The translations under genes were made by a program, and so were the position numbers. Shown here piece after piece: positions 8,081 to 15,781 of a stretch of 64,000 nucleotides of DNA. The stretch comes from Ruminococcus flavefaciens ND2009 (lineage in GTDB: Bacteria; Bacillota; Clostridia; Oscillospirales; Ruminococcaceae). How positions within the stretch are numbered: position 1 is the first letter of the stretch; every line of letters begins with the position of its first letter. The notes under the pieces are model-generated. The model was not told the origin of the DNA. It saw only the letters and a program-made list of their open reading frames with translations, and made no database searches. The stretch lies in contig NZ_JHXI01000015.1 of the NCBI RefSeq assembly GCF_000621785.1, positions 1 to 64,000 of the forward strand, given 5' to 3'.

Positions 8081-8114
8081 TTAATTTTTAGGGTGCGGAA
8101 AGTTTGACGGTTAC

Positions 8115-8122
8115 GAGAGAAA
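8115..8122. repeat. IS66 target-site duplication, right copy
   Basis: 'gagagaaa', identical to 5367-5374. Confidence 0.93.
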
Positions 8123-9383
8123 AGATATTTCCTACCATTTGAGCCATTAATTCATAATCAGATGCCAATTCATCAATATCATTATGTGTTTCTATTGCAA
8201 TACAATCTACTAAATCGAAGAAGCCATTCAAATACTCATTTGTTATGTCCTTATTTGTAAAAATAATATGTATTGTAGCTGCACCGACGGTTATGACACT
8301 CTCTAAAAACCTCTGATGCGAAAATGTAAAGTAATCATTTGTTGGAACGTTGGTAGATACAATATCCATAAATGATTTTTTGCTTTCAGGCGGAGTATTA
8401 AGGTTACTTTTCCAAGTCAATGAATCCTTGTCTGGTGTATGAGTAATGTTAAGTATTCTTATAAATATATTTTGCTTTGAAGTAAGCATAGCTTTGATTT
8501 TTTCGGTAGGTATCTCCATAGTAAACGTATGTCCGTTTTGTAATATGGATTCGCTCAATAATTTGTCAAGGTCATGCTGCACTTTTTCAAATCTGTTAGC
8601 ATCTATATGCTGTATTCTACGTAGAAATGCGACGTAATTTCTAATTGTTTGATCATGCCGTAAAACATTATCAGTGTTTAGAGTTTTGGCAAGTGCTTCA
8701 ACATCATTGCTTATGGACTTGATCCAAAGCTCAGTTTTTTCAAAAAAAGATGTATTAGGATTTTGATATAAGTGAGCAATGACGTTTAATGTATTCTTAA
8801 AGCTATACCTTCGTATGCTTTCTAAGCTGTATTCTGGAAAAAGATCATCAAATAATTCAGGATTGACTTTTAATATCCTTTCAAAAGCATCAAAGTGCTG
8901 TATTACTGTGTTTCCGCATTTGCTAAAGACATAATGCTTTACATTTAATGACATACCGTTCCCGTATTTAGTGATTAATTCAATGGTTGCATCAAAAACC
9001 TCAGATATTCCATAAGGCTCATAAGAGTGTACCAATAATGATTGATAGGCAGTATTGATGTACTTTATTATATTGCCATTTTGGATTGTGACAATACTGT
9101 TCTTTGCATCAGAGATTATTCTGCTTAACAAGTCTTTGTGTTCATCGTTAATGAGAGTTGGGATATTTTTTTCAAAACAGATTATTTTTGAAGCAAACAG
9201 ATAATTATAGTAATCATCAATGGAATCTATACTTTTTAATTTGAATCTTGTAAAAAGTGTTTCAAAATAAGTTTTATTCTCTATTATCTGTTTGATTTCA
9301 AAGTTTGTAGCAAAATCGTTTCCCTCATAATATTTAGCTGAAAATGACAATTTCAGTTGTATCAATTCTTCGTGTATACCCAT
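8115..9383 (-). pseudogene. N-terminal part of the HEPN-motif (DUF7380/DUF4209-like) protein cut off by IS66
   Basis: 423 native codons from the ATG at 9383 (AGGAGG seven bases upstream). The frame runs on for eight codons into the IS66 right end and stops at 8088. Helix-rich, AT-rich and low in Cys, with no membrane segment or signal peptide. The last native residues 'NIFSL' are encoded by the target duplication. Joined to 4941-5374 it forms a 564-residue protein with a C-terminal RX4H motif. The family assignment (N-terminal DUF7380, C-terminal DUF4209) is from memory. A cytoplasmic HEPN protein on a mobile element next to an R-M system suggests anti-phage or abortive-infection function, which is an inference. 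The truncated product lacks the HEPN motif. Confidence 0.8.
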
Positions 9384-9394
9384 GATGACCTCCT

Positions 9395-9418
9395 TTGCAA
9401 AATGATACTTTTTTGCAA
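9395..9418. promoter_or_regulatory. inverted repeat in the leader of the HEPN-motif gene
   Basis: 'ttgcaaaa' (9395-9402) and 'ttttgcaa' (9411-9418) form perfect 8-bp arms with an 8-bp gap between promoter and RBS. A candidate operator for a dimeric regulator. Confidence 0.45.
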
Positions 9419-9436
9419 TCGTTATATCCTACATAA

Positions 9437-9465
9437 ATTATACTTCATAATATCATTTTCGTCAA
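9437..9465 (-). promoter_or_regulatory. promoter of the HEPN-motif gene
   Basis: Minus-strand TTGACG (9465-9460), 17-nt spacer, TATAAT (9442-9437), ~55 nt before the ATG at 9383. Confidence 0.65.
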
Positions 9466-9526
9466 GATAAAAAACAAAAAGAGTTCCCCATAGGAATTAT
9501 AATCCTACAGGGAATTATGTTACTAA

Positions 9527-9739
9527 CTATTCATCCTCGTCCGAACACTCCTCCAACCCGTGTATGAGCTGGATGTAAATACACTCTGCTCGGTCACGTT
9601 CCTCACCCTCGGTAGTCATCATCTGCCTGAGAAAGAAATCCTGTGCTTCCTCACGATCGTCCCAAACCTCTTTCTTGCCGTTGCAGATGGTAGTGACGGT
9701 GCGTGTTCTCGGCATTGCGAGTTCGGGTATTCTAAACAT
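9527..9739 (-). CDS. small acidic protein of integrative elements (unknown function)
   Basis: 70 residues from the ATG at 9739, picked because GGAGG lies eight bases before it; the longer open frame upstream has no RBS. Contains 'PRTRTVTTICNGKKEVWDDR', 'EEAQDFFLRQMMTTEGEERD' and an acidic end 'EECSDEDE'. Similar short proteins are common beside mobilization and primase genes in Clostridial elements (from memory). No known domain or catalytic residues. Confidence 0.7.
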   Translation of the reverse strand: MFRIPELAMPRTRTVTTICNGKKEVWDDREEAQDFFLRQMMTTEGEERDRAECIYIQLIHGLEECSDEDE

Positions 9740-9881
9740 AAAATCGCCTCCATAAAATATTGTTGTGAATCCATTATAGCGGATAAATATTCCAGAGTCC
9801 AGCTCTGCGGAATGATTGTAATAATTCTTGTGAAATGCGCAGCAAGAATTATTATTTTGCCAGTGCATATTGCCTTGAATT

Positions 9882-10238
9882 CTATTCCCTTGGAGCCAGC
9901 TTCTGAAAGAAAAACAGGATCCTCCATATCTCAAGAATACGTTCCTCGATCTCCTTGAAATCATCGGCGTAAGCGTCATCGTTTTTCGTGACTCTGACTT
10001 TGATCTGATTGACATTATTATTGATACTGTTTAGCATTGAATAAAGTCCCTGCATTTTTTCATTGTCTATAAGCAGAATCAGACCGTCGAAGACACATCG
10101 CCTTACGAAGTCGCTGAATGATTTACAGCGGCTGTTTTTATACTTACGCCGGAACGCTTCAAGTTCCTCCTCGGTTACTCTGATTTTCAGGAAAATGTCA
10201 CGCTTGGTTTTCTGTTTTTTATTTGTTTTTCTTCTCAT
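9882..10238 (-). CDS. mobC: MobC-like relaxosome accessory protein
   Basis: 118 residues. The basic start 'MRRKTNKKQKTKRDIFLKIR' leads into 'VTEEELEAFRRKY', 'SFSDFVRRCVFDGLI' and 'NSINNNVNQIKVRV', the pattern of MobC proteins that bind oriT and help the relaxase nick it. The usual partner relaxase gene, which normally follows mobC, is absent here. Upstream (10239-10500) is a region dense in inverted repeats that fits an oriT. RBS 'agagagatt' is modest. Confidence 0.8.
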   Translation of the reverse strand: MRRKTNKKQKTKRDIFLKIRVTEEELEAFRRKYKNSRCKSFSDFVRRCVFDGLILLIDNEKMQGLYSMLNSINNNVNQIKVRVTKNDDAYADDFKEIEERILEIWRILFFFQKLAPRE

Positions 10239-10274
10239 AAAAATCTCTCTTTCTTTTATTCAGGTTCGGGGTCT

Positions 10275-10402
10275 GAGGGGTGTCCCTCTCACAAGCTTTG
10301 TATTGTGTGGTTTTCAGTTTTTGTACCCACACAATACCGTGCTTGCTACTCTTCCAAACGCCCCTGTGGGCGTAGTTTCATTTTTCTCTTTTCAAAAGAG
10401 AA
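10275..10402. other. candidate origin of transfer (oriT)
   Basis: Directly upstream of mobC in a ~400-bp gene-free stretch. Perfect 11-bp inverted repeat 'gtattgtgtgg' (10300-10310) and 'ccacacaatac' (10327-10337), followed by 'cgtgcttgc', the layout of a relaxase recognition hairpin and nic region. Further inverted repeats lie around it: 'gaggg..ccctc' near 10275-10288, 'cgccc..gggcg' (10359-10372) and 'ttctctttt..aaaagagaa' (10384-10402). No gene is supported between 10239 and 10647. The nic position is not determined. Confidence 0.55.
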
Positions 10403-10647
10403 TTCCAGGCACTTTTATGCCTGTCTGCCCTGTCATTTTTCTTTTCAGACAGCTATTCGATCTACACGGTTACACACTTCACACACATGAATATACCTGA
10501 CCGAAGTTTTCATCATCAAAAAAGATAAAATATCTGTGATGCTCTCCATATCTATAATAGAAAAAGAAATGTGTAAGCGTGTAAGTCCTGATATTTCTTC
10601 TTTTCAGGTGTGTTATGAAGCGTGTAGCGTACCGTGTAAAATGCGTT

Positions 10648-12324
10648 TTAATACATGATAGTCGGCGGTCGGTATGTGTATCTGATTCCGATGAAACCTC
10701 TCGCACGTTTGCCCTGCTCGTTGACTGCATTTTCGGAGTAGGTTATTCCGTAATCATCTGCGTGAGATTTCAGATAGCCGGAGAAGGTTCTTCTTGATAA
10801 TTCATCAAGGCTGTTGAGCCTGCACCAGCTCTGATATGCCCAGTATAATTCCTGAGAATGTATCTGCCCCGAAGCGTCAAACTTGAAGTCATGCTCGCTC
10901 TCCATAAAGGGAATGATATTGTTGCATTCACGCTCGCTGCGTTTGAGGTTTTCTTTCGCCTGATCGCTTATGGTAAACTCAAAATCATTCGCAATCAAAC
11001 GCTCCAATCCCTCGATACACCAGAGGAATATTCCTTCCTTTTCAGCAAGCAGTTTTTCGGTCAGATGTTTGTCTGCTGTACGGTCTTTCGGAACGGGCTT
11101 TGCAACAAGTATCATCTGCCTGCGGAAGAAGCCTTCGCTGCGGTCATAAAGTGCAGAGATCGGATTGTTGCCGAATGCGATAACTCTTGTGTACAATAAC
11201 GCCTGAAAAGAAGGACTGCCTTTCGGCTCGATCTCCATAGGTATCTCCGCTGTGATAAGCTGTTTTAGGAATTCTGTCTTTTCAAGTGCAGACATATCCA
11301 TATCATCATCTATCATACAAAGCTTTCCGAGGAGCTTGACCTTGTTGAATCGGGCGGCAGGTCCGTTGTCCAGACCTGATACACTTCCGCTTACAGAATT
11401 CTTATATCCCATGATCTCAAAAAGCACCTTGCCGACACGGGACTTTCCCTCGCCGCCGTTGCCTGAGATCATCAGCATTTTCTGTGCTCTTGTGGACGGT
11501 ATCAGCAGATACCCCATATACTCTTGCAAGGTCAGAACGTCATGTTCGTTCAATAGCTCCTGCACAAACCTGAGCCAGCGTTCAGGCTTCGGAGCATCGG
11601 AACGGTATTCAATGCCCAAGCGGTTCATTGTAAACTGCTTTCCCTGAGAGAATACAAAGTGTCCCTGTGCCAGATGAAGTGTGCCGTTTTTCAGATGTAT
11701 AGTGTGTTCGTTAGGCTCAGGTGCAGGACGGTAGCACTTAATCTTCATAGCTTCCACCAGACGTTTGGTACGGTCTGCGACATTCTTCACTACATAAGGC
11801 TTGATACGCTCGTATATGACCTTGCTCAGCTCCGAGATAAGGAACTCGCCGTCTATGTCATAGAACAGTCCATTGATGCAGTACAGATTGTGTTGTGCAA
11901 GAAGCTCCGTACAGAATACGTCCTCATTGACCTGTGTTCCGTCCCACCACTTCGGATATTTGCTTTTCTCCTCTTTCTTTTCCTGATGCTCTGCTTCTTT
12001 AAGCTGCCGTAATGCCTTTTCCCTATATGGAGCTACAAGGCTGTCAAAGTCCGCTGTCAGCTTGAATTTCTTGGCTACCTGTCTGAATGCGGTGATATAC
12101 TGCGACACGGCGAATTCATCAGGTAGGGTGAGTATCTTTTCATAGGGTGCAGTACTGTTAAGTATATCATCATACGTTACCGATGATAGTGCTTCTTTCT
12201 GCTTATCAAGCTCGGACTTCTCCTGTTCTTCGGGCTGTACACCCTCATCAGGTACAACGGGGAGATCATCCCCGTTGTTCGCTTCCGTAATCAGCTCTGC
12301 AGCATCATTCATCATTTCCTGCAT
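10648..12324 (-). CDS. phage/plasmid-type primase-helicase (D5_N / SF3 helicase)
   Basis: 558 residues. The N-terminal ~120 residues are charged. A D5_N-like region follows (about 130-275, with 'GLFYDIDGEFLISELSKVI' and 'TIHLKNGTLHL'). The SF3 ATPase comes next, with Walker A 'GNGGEGKS' (288-295), Walker B 'LGKLCMIDDDMD' (about 333-344) and the sensor region 'ALYTRVIAFGNNPISAL'. Such proteins start replication of phage satellites, plasmids and integrative elements. The ATG at 12324 has GGAGG seven bases before it. It overlaps the preceding HTH gene by 20 bp, so the two are probably co-translated. Confidence 0.85.
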   Translation of the reverse strand: MQEMMNDAAELITEANNGDDLPVVPDEGVQPEEQEKSELDKQKEALSSVTYDDILNSTAPYEKILTLPDEFAVSQYITAFRQVAKKFKLTADFDSLVAPYREKALRQLKEAEHQEKKEEKSKYPKWWDGTQVNEDVFCTELLAQHNLYCINGLFYDIDGEFLISELSKVIYERIKPYVVKNVADRTKRLVEAMKIKCYRPAPEPNEHTIHLKNGTLHLAQGHFVFSQGKQFTMNRLGIEYRSDAPKPERWLRFVQELLNEHDVLTLQEYMGYLLIPSTRAQKMLMISGNGGEGKSRVGKVLFEIMGYKNSVSGSVSGLDNGPAARFNKVKLLGKLCMIDDDMDMSALEKTEFLKQLITAEIPMEIEPKGSPSFQALLYTRVIAFGNNPISALYDRSEGFFRRQMILVAKPVPKDRTADKHLTEKLLAEKEGIFLWCIEGLERLIANDFEFTISDQAKENLKRSERECNNIIPFMESEHDFKFDASGQIHSQELYWAYQSWCRLNSLDELSRRTFSGYLKSHADDYGITYSENAVNEQGKRARGFIGIRYTYRPPTIMY

Positions 12325-12559
12325 CGCTGACCTCCGTTTCTGCCCTGAAATAGCCTAAGTCCTCCCATACTTTCTTGTCAGGGCAAAGATAGTTGTACTC
12401 GCTTGAACCGTCCTTCTTGAAGGCATATCCGAAACGGAATATGCCTTTCTGTAAGCCTATCCTGATGTACTGCGGGTCTTTGCCTGTTGCCTGTGCAATC
12501 TCCTTGATCGGTACGTTTCTGCCTGTAAAAGCCGGCAGAGAATTAATAGTATTATTCAT
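12305..12559 (-). CDS. small HTH protein, excisionase-like or replication accessory
   Basis: 84 residues with 'VPIKEIAQATGKDPQYIRIG' followed by 'LQKGIFRFGYAFKK', a helix-turn-helix with a wing-like turn as in MerR/Xis-type excisionases. Lies directly upstream of the primase with a 20-bp overlap and opposite the XRE regulator. It may be the recombination directionality factor or a primase partner; the sequence alone does not decide. Confidence 0.65.
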   Translation of the reverse strand: MNNTINSLPAFTGRNVPIKEIAQATGKDPQYIRIGLQKGIFRFGYAFKKDGSSEYNYLCPDKKVWEDLGYFRAETEVSDAGNDE

Positions 12560-12619
12560 GTGGTCTCCTTCCGATTATATATCTATCTCTAATCGTGTGA
12601 AAAAATCTCAGGGTGCCTC

Positions 12620-12648
12620 TTGACATCTCTCTGCGATTCTGATATAAT
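12620..12648 (+). promoter_or_regulatory. promoter for the XRE regulator and integrase
   Basis: TTGACA (12620-12625), 17-nt spacer, TATAAT (12643-12648), ~80 nt before the ATG at 12731. It sits in the divergent intergenic region. Confidence 0.75.
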
Positions 12649-12730
12649 TGTACCATACACTTCCAGACATTTCAATTGTCTTGATAAAAATAGTACATTA
12701 ACAATTTATTCATAAATAGTGGAGGACAAA

Positions 12731-13507
12731 ATGAAAACAGCAATAGATCAGGAGAAAACAAGAGAAAAGATAGTTGCTCTGCGTACTGAGCGTGGTTTGT
12801 CGCAGAATCAGCTTGCAGAAGCTCTCGGTGCTTCACGTACACATTACAACGGTATCGAACACGGCAAAGCTACAATAACAAATAGCTATATCAATATGCT
12901 TGCTGAGTTCTATGATGTGCCTGTCGAGGATATAGTTGTCTATGCGGACAGTTATGACGATGATTATTATGAAGCATTGCAGAAGTTCAATCACCTTATG
13001 GGAGACAGCTTTGATAGCCTGAAATCGCAGGCTGTACTGCTCGATACTGCGACATTCGTAGGCAAGCGTAACCAGAACGTGCTGTCAACGGTGCTTGCTA
13101 ACCTCGGTTATACGCTGGAGATCAAGGCCTCACGTGATGTATGGAGCGATTACTTCATTCTTTCTCAGACGGACGAGGGACAGCCAGTGTATGATATGCC
13201 GCCTGAGTTGTTGCAGTTGTTCTCAGAGGGATATGTTATTGCTCTCAAAAAGGCAGGAAAGACAATGTGCTATATGTCTATAAGCGAATACCTGCAATTC
13301 GAGAACTATCTGATAATGACCGTCAAGGGCTTTACATCGTCCATAATCAGCGATTTTAAGAAGTTCACCGTCAACAAGGACGAACAGGAAGAAGCACCAA
13401 TGCCCCTTGACGAGCTGAAAACTCAGATTGACCGCATTTCCGAGATCGTTGACACCTGCCGTGAGGTAGTACGGCTGAAGGAGGAGAAGCAGAATGAAGT
13501 TAGCTAA
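12731..13507 (+). CDS. XRE-family transcriptional regulator of the element
   Basis: 258 residues from the ATG at 12731, placed by GGAGG at 12721-12725; the GTG at 12719 overlaps the RBS itself. N-terminal Cro/CI-type HTH ('IVALRTERGLSQNQLAEALG', then 'ASRTHYNGIEHGKATITNSY', residues ~10-65). A middle region of unknown fold follows, then a C-terminal acidic helix. Overlaps the integrase gene by 14 bp, so repressor and integrase are translated together. Likely controls the divergent HTH-primase operon and its own. Confidence 0.85.
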   Translation: MKTAIDQEKTREKIVALRTERGLSQNQLAEALGASRTHYNGIEHGKATITNSYINMLAEFYDVPVEDIVVYADSYDDDYYEALQKFNHLMGDSFDSLKSQAVLLDTATFVGKRNQNVLSTVLANLGYTLEIKASRDVWSDYFILSQTDEGQPVYDMPPELLQLFSEGYVIALKKAGKTMCYMSISEYLQFENYLIMTVKGFTSSIISDFKKFTVNKDEQEEAPMPLDELKTQIDRISEIVDTCREVVRLKEEKQNEVS

Positions 13508-14543
13508 CGGTGTTGGCACTGTCTACAAGCTGTCGGGCAACAGGCGTAATCCCTACATTGTCCGCAAGACAGTCGGCTGGGACATTGATACCGAAACAGG
13601 CAAGCGCAAACAACAGTACATCACTATCGGTTATGCTCCGACCAGGGCTAAAGGGCTTGAAATGCTCATGGACTACAATAAGAATCCCTATGACATTGAA
13701 GCGTCCAAAATCACCTTTGCCGAAGTCTTTGAGAAGTGGTCGGCGGAGAAGTTCCCCACGATCTCGGACAGCAACGCCAAAGCCTACAAAGCGTCATATA
13801 ATACCTGTGAACCCCTCCACGACAGAGTGTTCAAGGATTTGAAGCTGACTGACTTGCAGGGTGTTGTAGACAACTGCGGTAAGAACTATCCGACGCTCCG
13901 CAAGCTGAAAGTGCTGTTCAGCCAGATGTATGAGTATGCCATGAAGTATGAGATCTGCATGAAAGACTACTCTGAGTATGTGGATATTATCAAGTTCAAG
14001 GACAAGAACCCGAACAAGACAGACCGTTCTCCTTTCAGTAAGGAAGAAATTGATGCTCTGTGGCTGCAGGAAAACAATCTCTACGCTCAGATCGTCCTGA
14101 TGCTGATATACAGTGGAGTACGTGTGTCCGAGCTGCTTGATCTCAAGCGTGAGAATGTCAACATCGAGGAGCATTGCTTCAAGGTGGTGGAGAGCAAGAC
14201 CGAAAGCGGTATCCGTGTTGTACCGATACACGACAGGACTTATCCGTTCTTCAAGAAGTGGTACGAGGACGGAAACGAGTATCTTCTTCATACTCCCGAC
14301 GGCAAGCAATTCATCTACCGCAATTACTATGATTCCTACTGGACTCCTGTCATGGAGCTGATCGGCTGCTCCCACAAGCCCCACGATACCCGTCACACCT
14401 GCATCTCGATGATGACCGAGAAGGAGGTATCGCCTACGCTGATAAAGAAGATCGTCGGTCATTCGGGTGCAATGTCACTGACCGAGAAGGTTTATACGCA
14501 CGTTAATGTGCAGGAGCTTTTGGAGGCTATTAATAAGATATAG
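13494..14543 (+). CDS. int: tyrosine recombinase / integrase
   Basis: 349 residues. N-terminal arm-binding region (1-60), core-binding SAM-like domain (~65-165), catalytic domain (~175-349). Catalytic residues visible: Arg210 in 'YSGVRVSELLDL', His297 and Arg300 in 'HDTRHTCISMM', the 'VGHSG' motif and Tyr334 in 'VYTHVN'. It catalyses integration and excision between the core sites at 4829 and 17870. It is not directly beside an attachment site: the R-M operon lies between it and the right end. Confidence 0.95.
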   Translation: MKLANGVGTVYKLSGNRRNPYIVRKTVGWDIDTETGKRKQQYITIGYAPTRAKGLEMLMDYNKNPYDIEASKITFAEVFEKWSAEKFPTISDSNAKAYKASYNTCEPLHDRVFKDLKLTDLQGVVDNCGKNYPTLRKLKVLFSQMYEYAMKYEICMKDYSEYVDIIKFKDKNPNKTDRSPFSKEEIDALWLQENNLYAQIVLMLIYSGVRVSELLDLKRENVNIEEHCFKVVESKTESGIRVVPIHDRTYPFFKKWYEDGNEYLLHTPDGKQFIYRNYYDSYWTPVMELIGCSHKPHDTRHTCISMMTEKEVSPTLIKKIVGHSGAMSLTEKVYTHVNVQELLEAINKI

Positions 14544-14549
14544 GCAAAA

Positions 14550-14584
14550 AATCTCCCACCTATCAATATGGACGGTGGGAGATT
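14550..14584. terminator. bidirectional terminator between integrase and HNH nuclease genes
   Basis: Perfect 11-bp arms 'aatctcccacc' (14550-14560) and 'ggtgggagatt' (14574-14584) between convergent genes, with A/T-rich flanks on both sides. Confidence 0.85.
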
Positions 14585-14587
14585 ACT

Positions 14588-15781
14588 TTATATAGCCTTG
14601 TTTCTTAAATCGAGATAATGCACAAATTGTTCTGTCATTATCTGTTCTGGTAATCGTCTATAAGTAGTAATGTTGCTTAAGAACGCTTCATTATCACTGC
14701 TTAATGCTTCGCTAAACATAATATTACCAGAATGAGTTATTGATATTATATTTTGATCAAATAGTTTGTGATGATTCTCACATAGCCACAAGCCGTTATC
14801 TCCGCTCGTAGCGTGCTGTAGCTTTTCTTCAAAAGAAATATGTCCTTGCCTTTTGATAAGAGCAACAGGCCAAATATGTGCACCTTGTATGATTTCAGGT
14901 ATTTCGCAGCCACACATTGCACAATGCTTTTTACCAAGCCTGTTAAGCAAATTGTAGATATATCTCGGTGAACGAAGACTGTTGTTTTCCTCGAAAGCTT
15001 TCTTTTCCAATTGAAGGTCAGTTGGAATAACACGTATTACGCCCATGTTTTTTATTACGTTTAAAGATGCTTCAGGTAATTCTTTAAGGTCTTGTTCCAG
15101 TACCTCATAAAGCGTAATCCTTTGTTCTTTTTTTGCCAGCATAGATAGAGCATAGCATATTAAACTGGTTTCATACTTATTTGCACCATAGGTTTTTCCG
15201 TATATATCATAGTTCCTGACGGTACTTTTGGTAATGTATGTTGAATTGTTACTTTTGTTTTTGCCAGAATTGATTTTTCTGTTAAACATTATATCTTCTA
15301 TTGAAGAAAATGGAACGATTTTATGCTGTAACACTTCATCATTCAAAAAATGAAAACCAATTGTTTTCATCAATCTATAAATGAGTATATGATAATCTGT
15401 TTCAGGATTGCCTTCAACACTTAGAAAATAATAGTATAATCGTTTGTTATCATATGTATTTGAGAAAAACATATTGAAAGCTGTTGGGACGCTTTGAACG
15501 CTTGAATTCCGTCCATTTATATCCTTTTCAGAAAAACTGATATACATTACATCATTCTTATAGTACAGTAGAGCCATTCTGCCTTTATTATATGTTGGCG
15601 GAAGGAAATCATCGGTATAGTCGTTATTCACATATTCATATGAGAAATTATCTAAATCTGTTATACGTTTGCAAACGTCTTTCAGGACCTCAGGAGTTAC
15701 AGCATCGCCAAAGTAAACGTTGGTCTGTTTGGATTTTTGAAGGTTATTCTTGATAACAAAATGAGGAATGTCATACTTCAT
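14588..15781 (-). CDS. HNH endonuclease, probable Type II restriction enzyme
   Basis: 397 residues. The C-terminal third has an HNH fold with a zinc knuckle: 'KKHCAMCGCEIPE', 'QGAHIWPVAL' and 'GDNGLWLCENHHKLFD' (about 292-345). These provide two CxxC-like pairs and the catalytic His region. The N-terminal ~280 residues match no family I recognise and may hold the DNA-recognition part. The start overlaps the methyltransferase stop by 11 bp, so it is the second gene of an M-R operon. The low GC differs from the ribosomal genes nearby, in keeping with transfer. Confidence 0.85.
   Translation of the reverse strand: MKYDIPHFVIKNNLQKSKQTNVYFGDAVTPEVLKDVCKRITDLDNFSYEYVNNDYTDDFLPPTYNKGRMALLYYKNDVMYISFSEKDINGRNSSVQSVPTAFNMFFSNTYDNKRLYYYFLSVEGNPETDYHILIYRLMKTIGFHFLNDEVLQHKIVPFSSIEDIMFNRKINSGKNKSNNSTYITKSTVRNYDIYGKTYGANKYETSLICYALSMLAKKEQRITLYEVLEQDLKELPEASLNVIKNMGVIRVIPTDLQLEKKAFEENNSLRSPRYIYNLLNRLGKKHCAMCGCEIPEIIQGAHIWPVALIKRQGHISFEEKLQHATSGDNGLWLCENHHKLFDQNIISITHSGNIMFSEALSSDNEAFLSNITTYRRLPEQIMTEQFVHYLDLRNKAI

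Larger units (their letters stand above)
5375..8114 (+). mobile_element. IS66-family insertion sequence, complete (2,740 bp)
   Basis: Left end 'gtaagcgtataaccctccgc' and right end 'ggtgcggaaagtttgacggttac' are imperfect inverted repeats (18 of 23 positions match). The 'gtaagcg' terminus is typical of the family. Perfect 8-bp target duplications flank the element. It encodes the three standard proteins TnpA, TnpB and TnpC in overlapping order, plus a fourth small zinc-ribbon ORF. All are intact, so the element may still be active. It sits inside the HEPN-motif gene of the larger integrative element, antisense to that gene. Confidence 0.95.

Noticed and set aside
10063..10500. Plus-strand open frame opposite mobC and the oriT region
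   Set aside because: Overlaps mobC, lacks an RBS, and its composition is that of inverted-repeat DNA.
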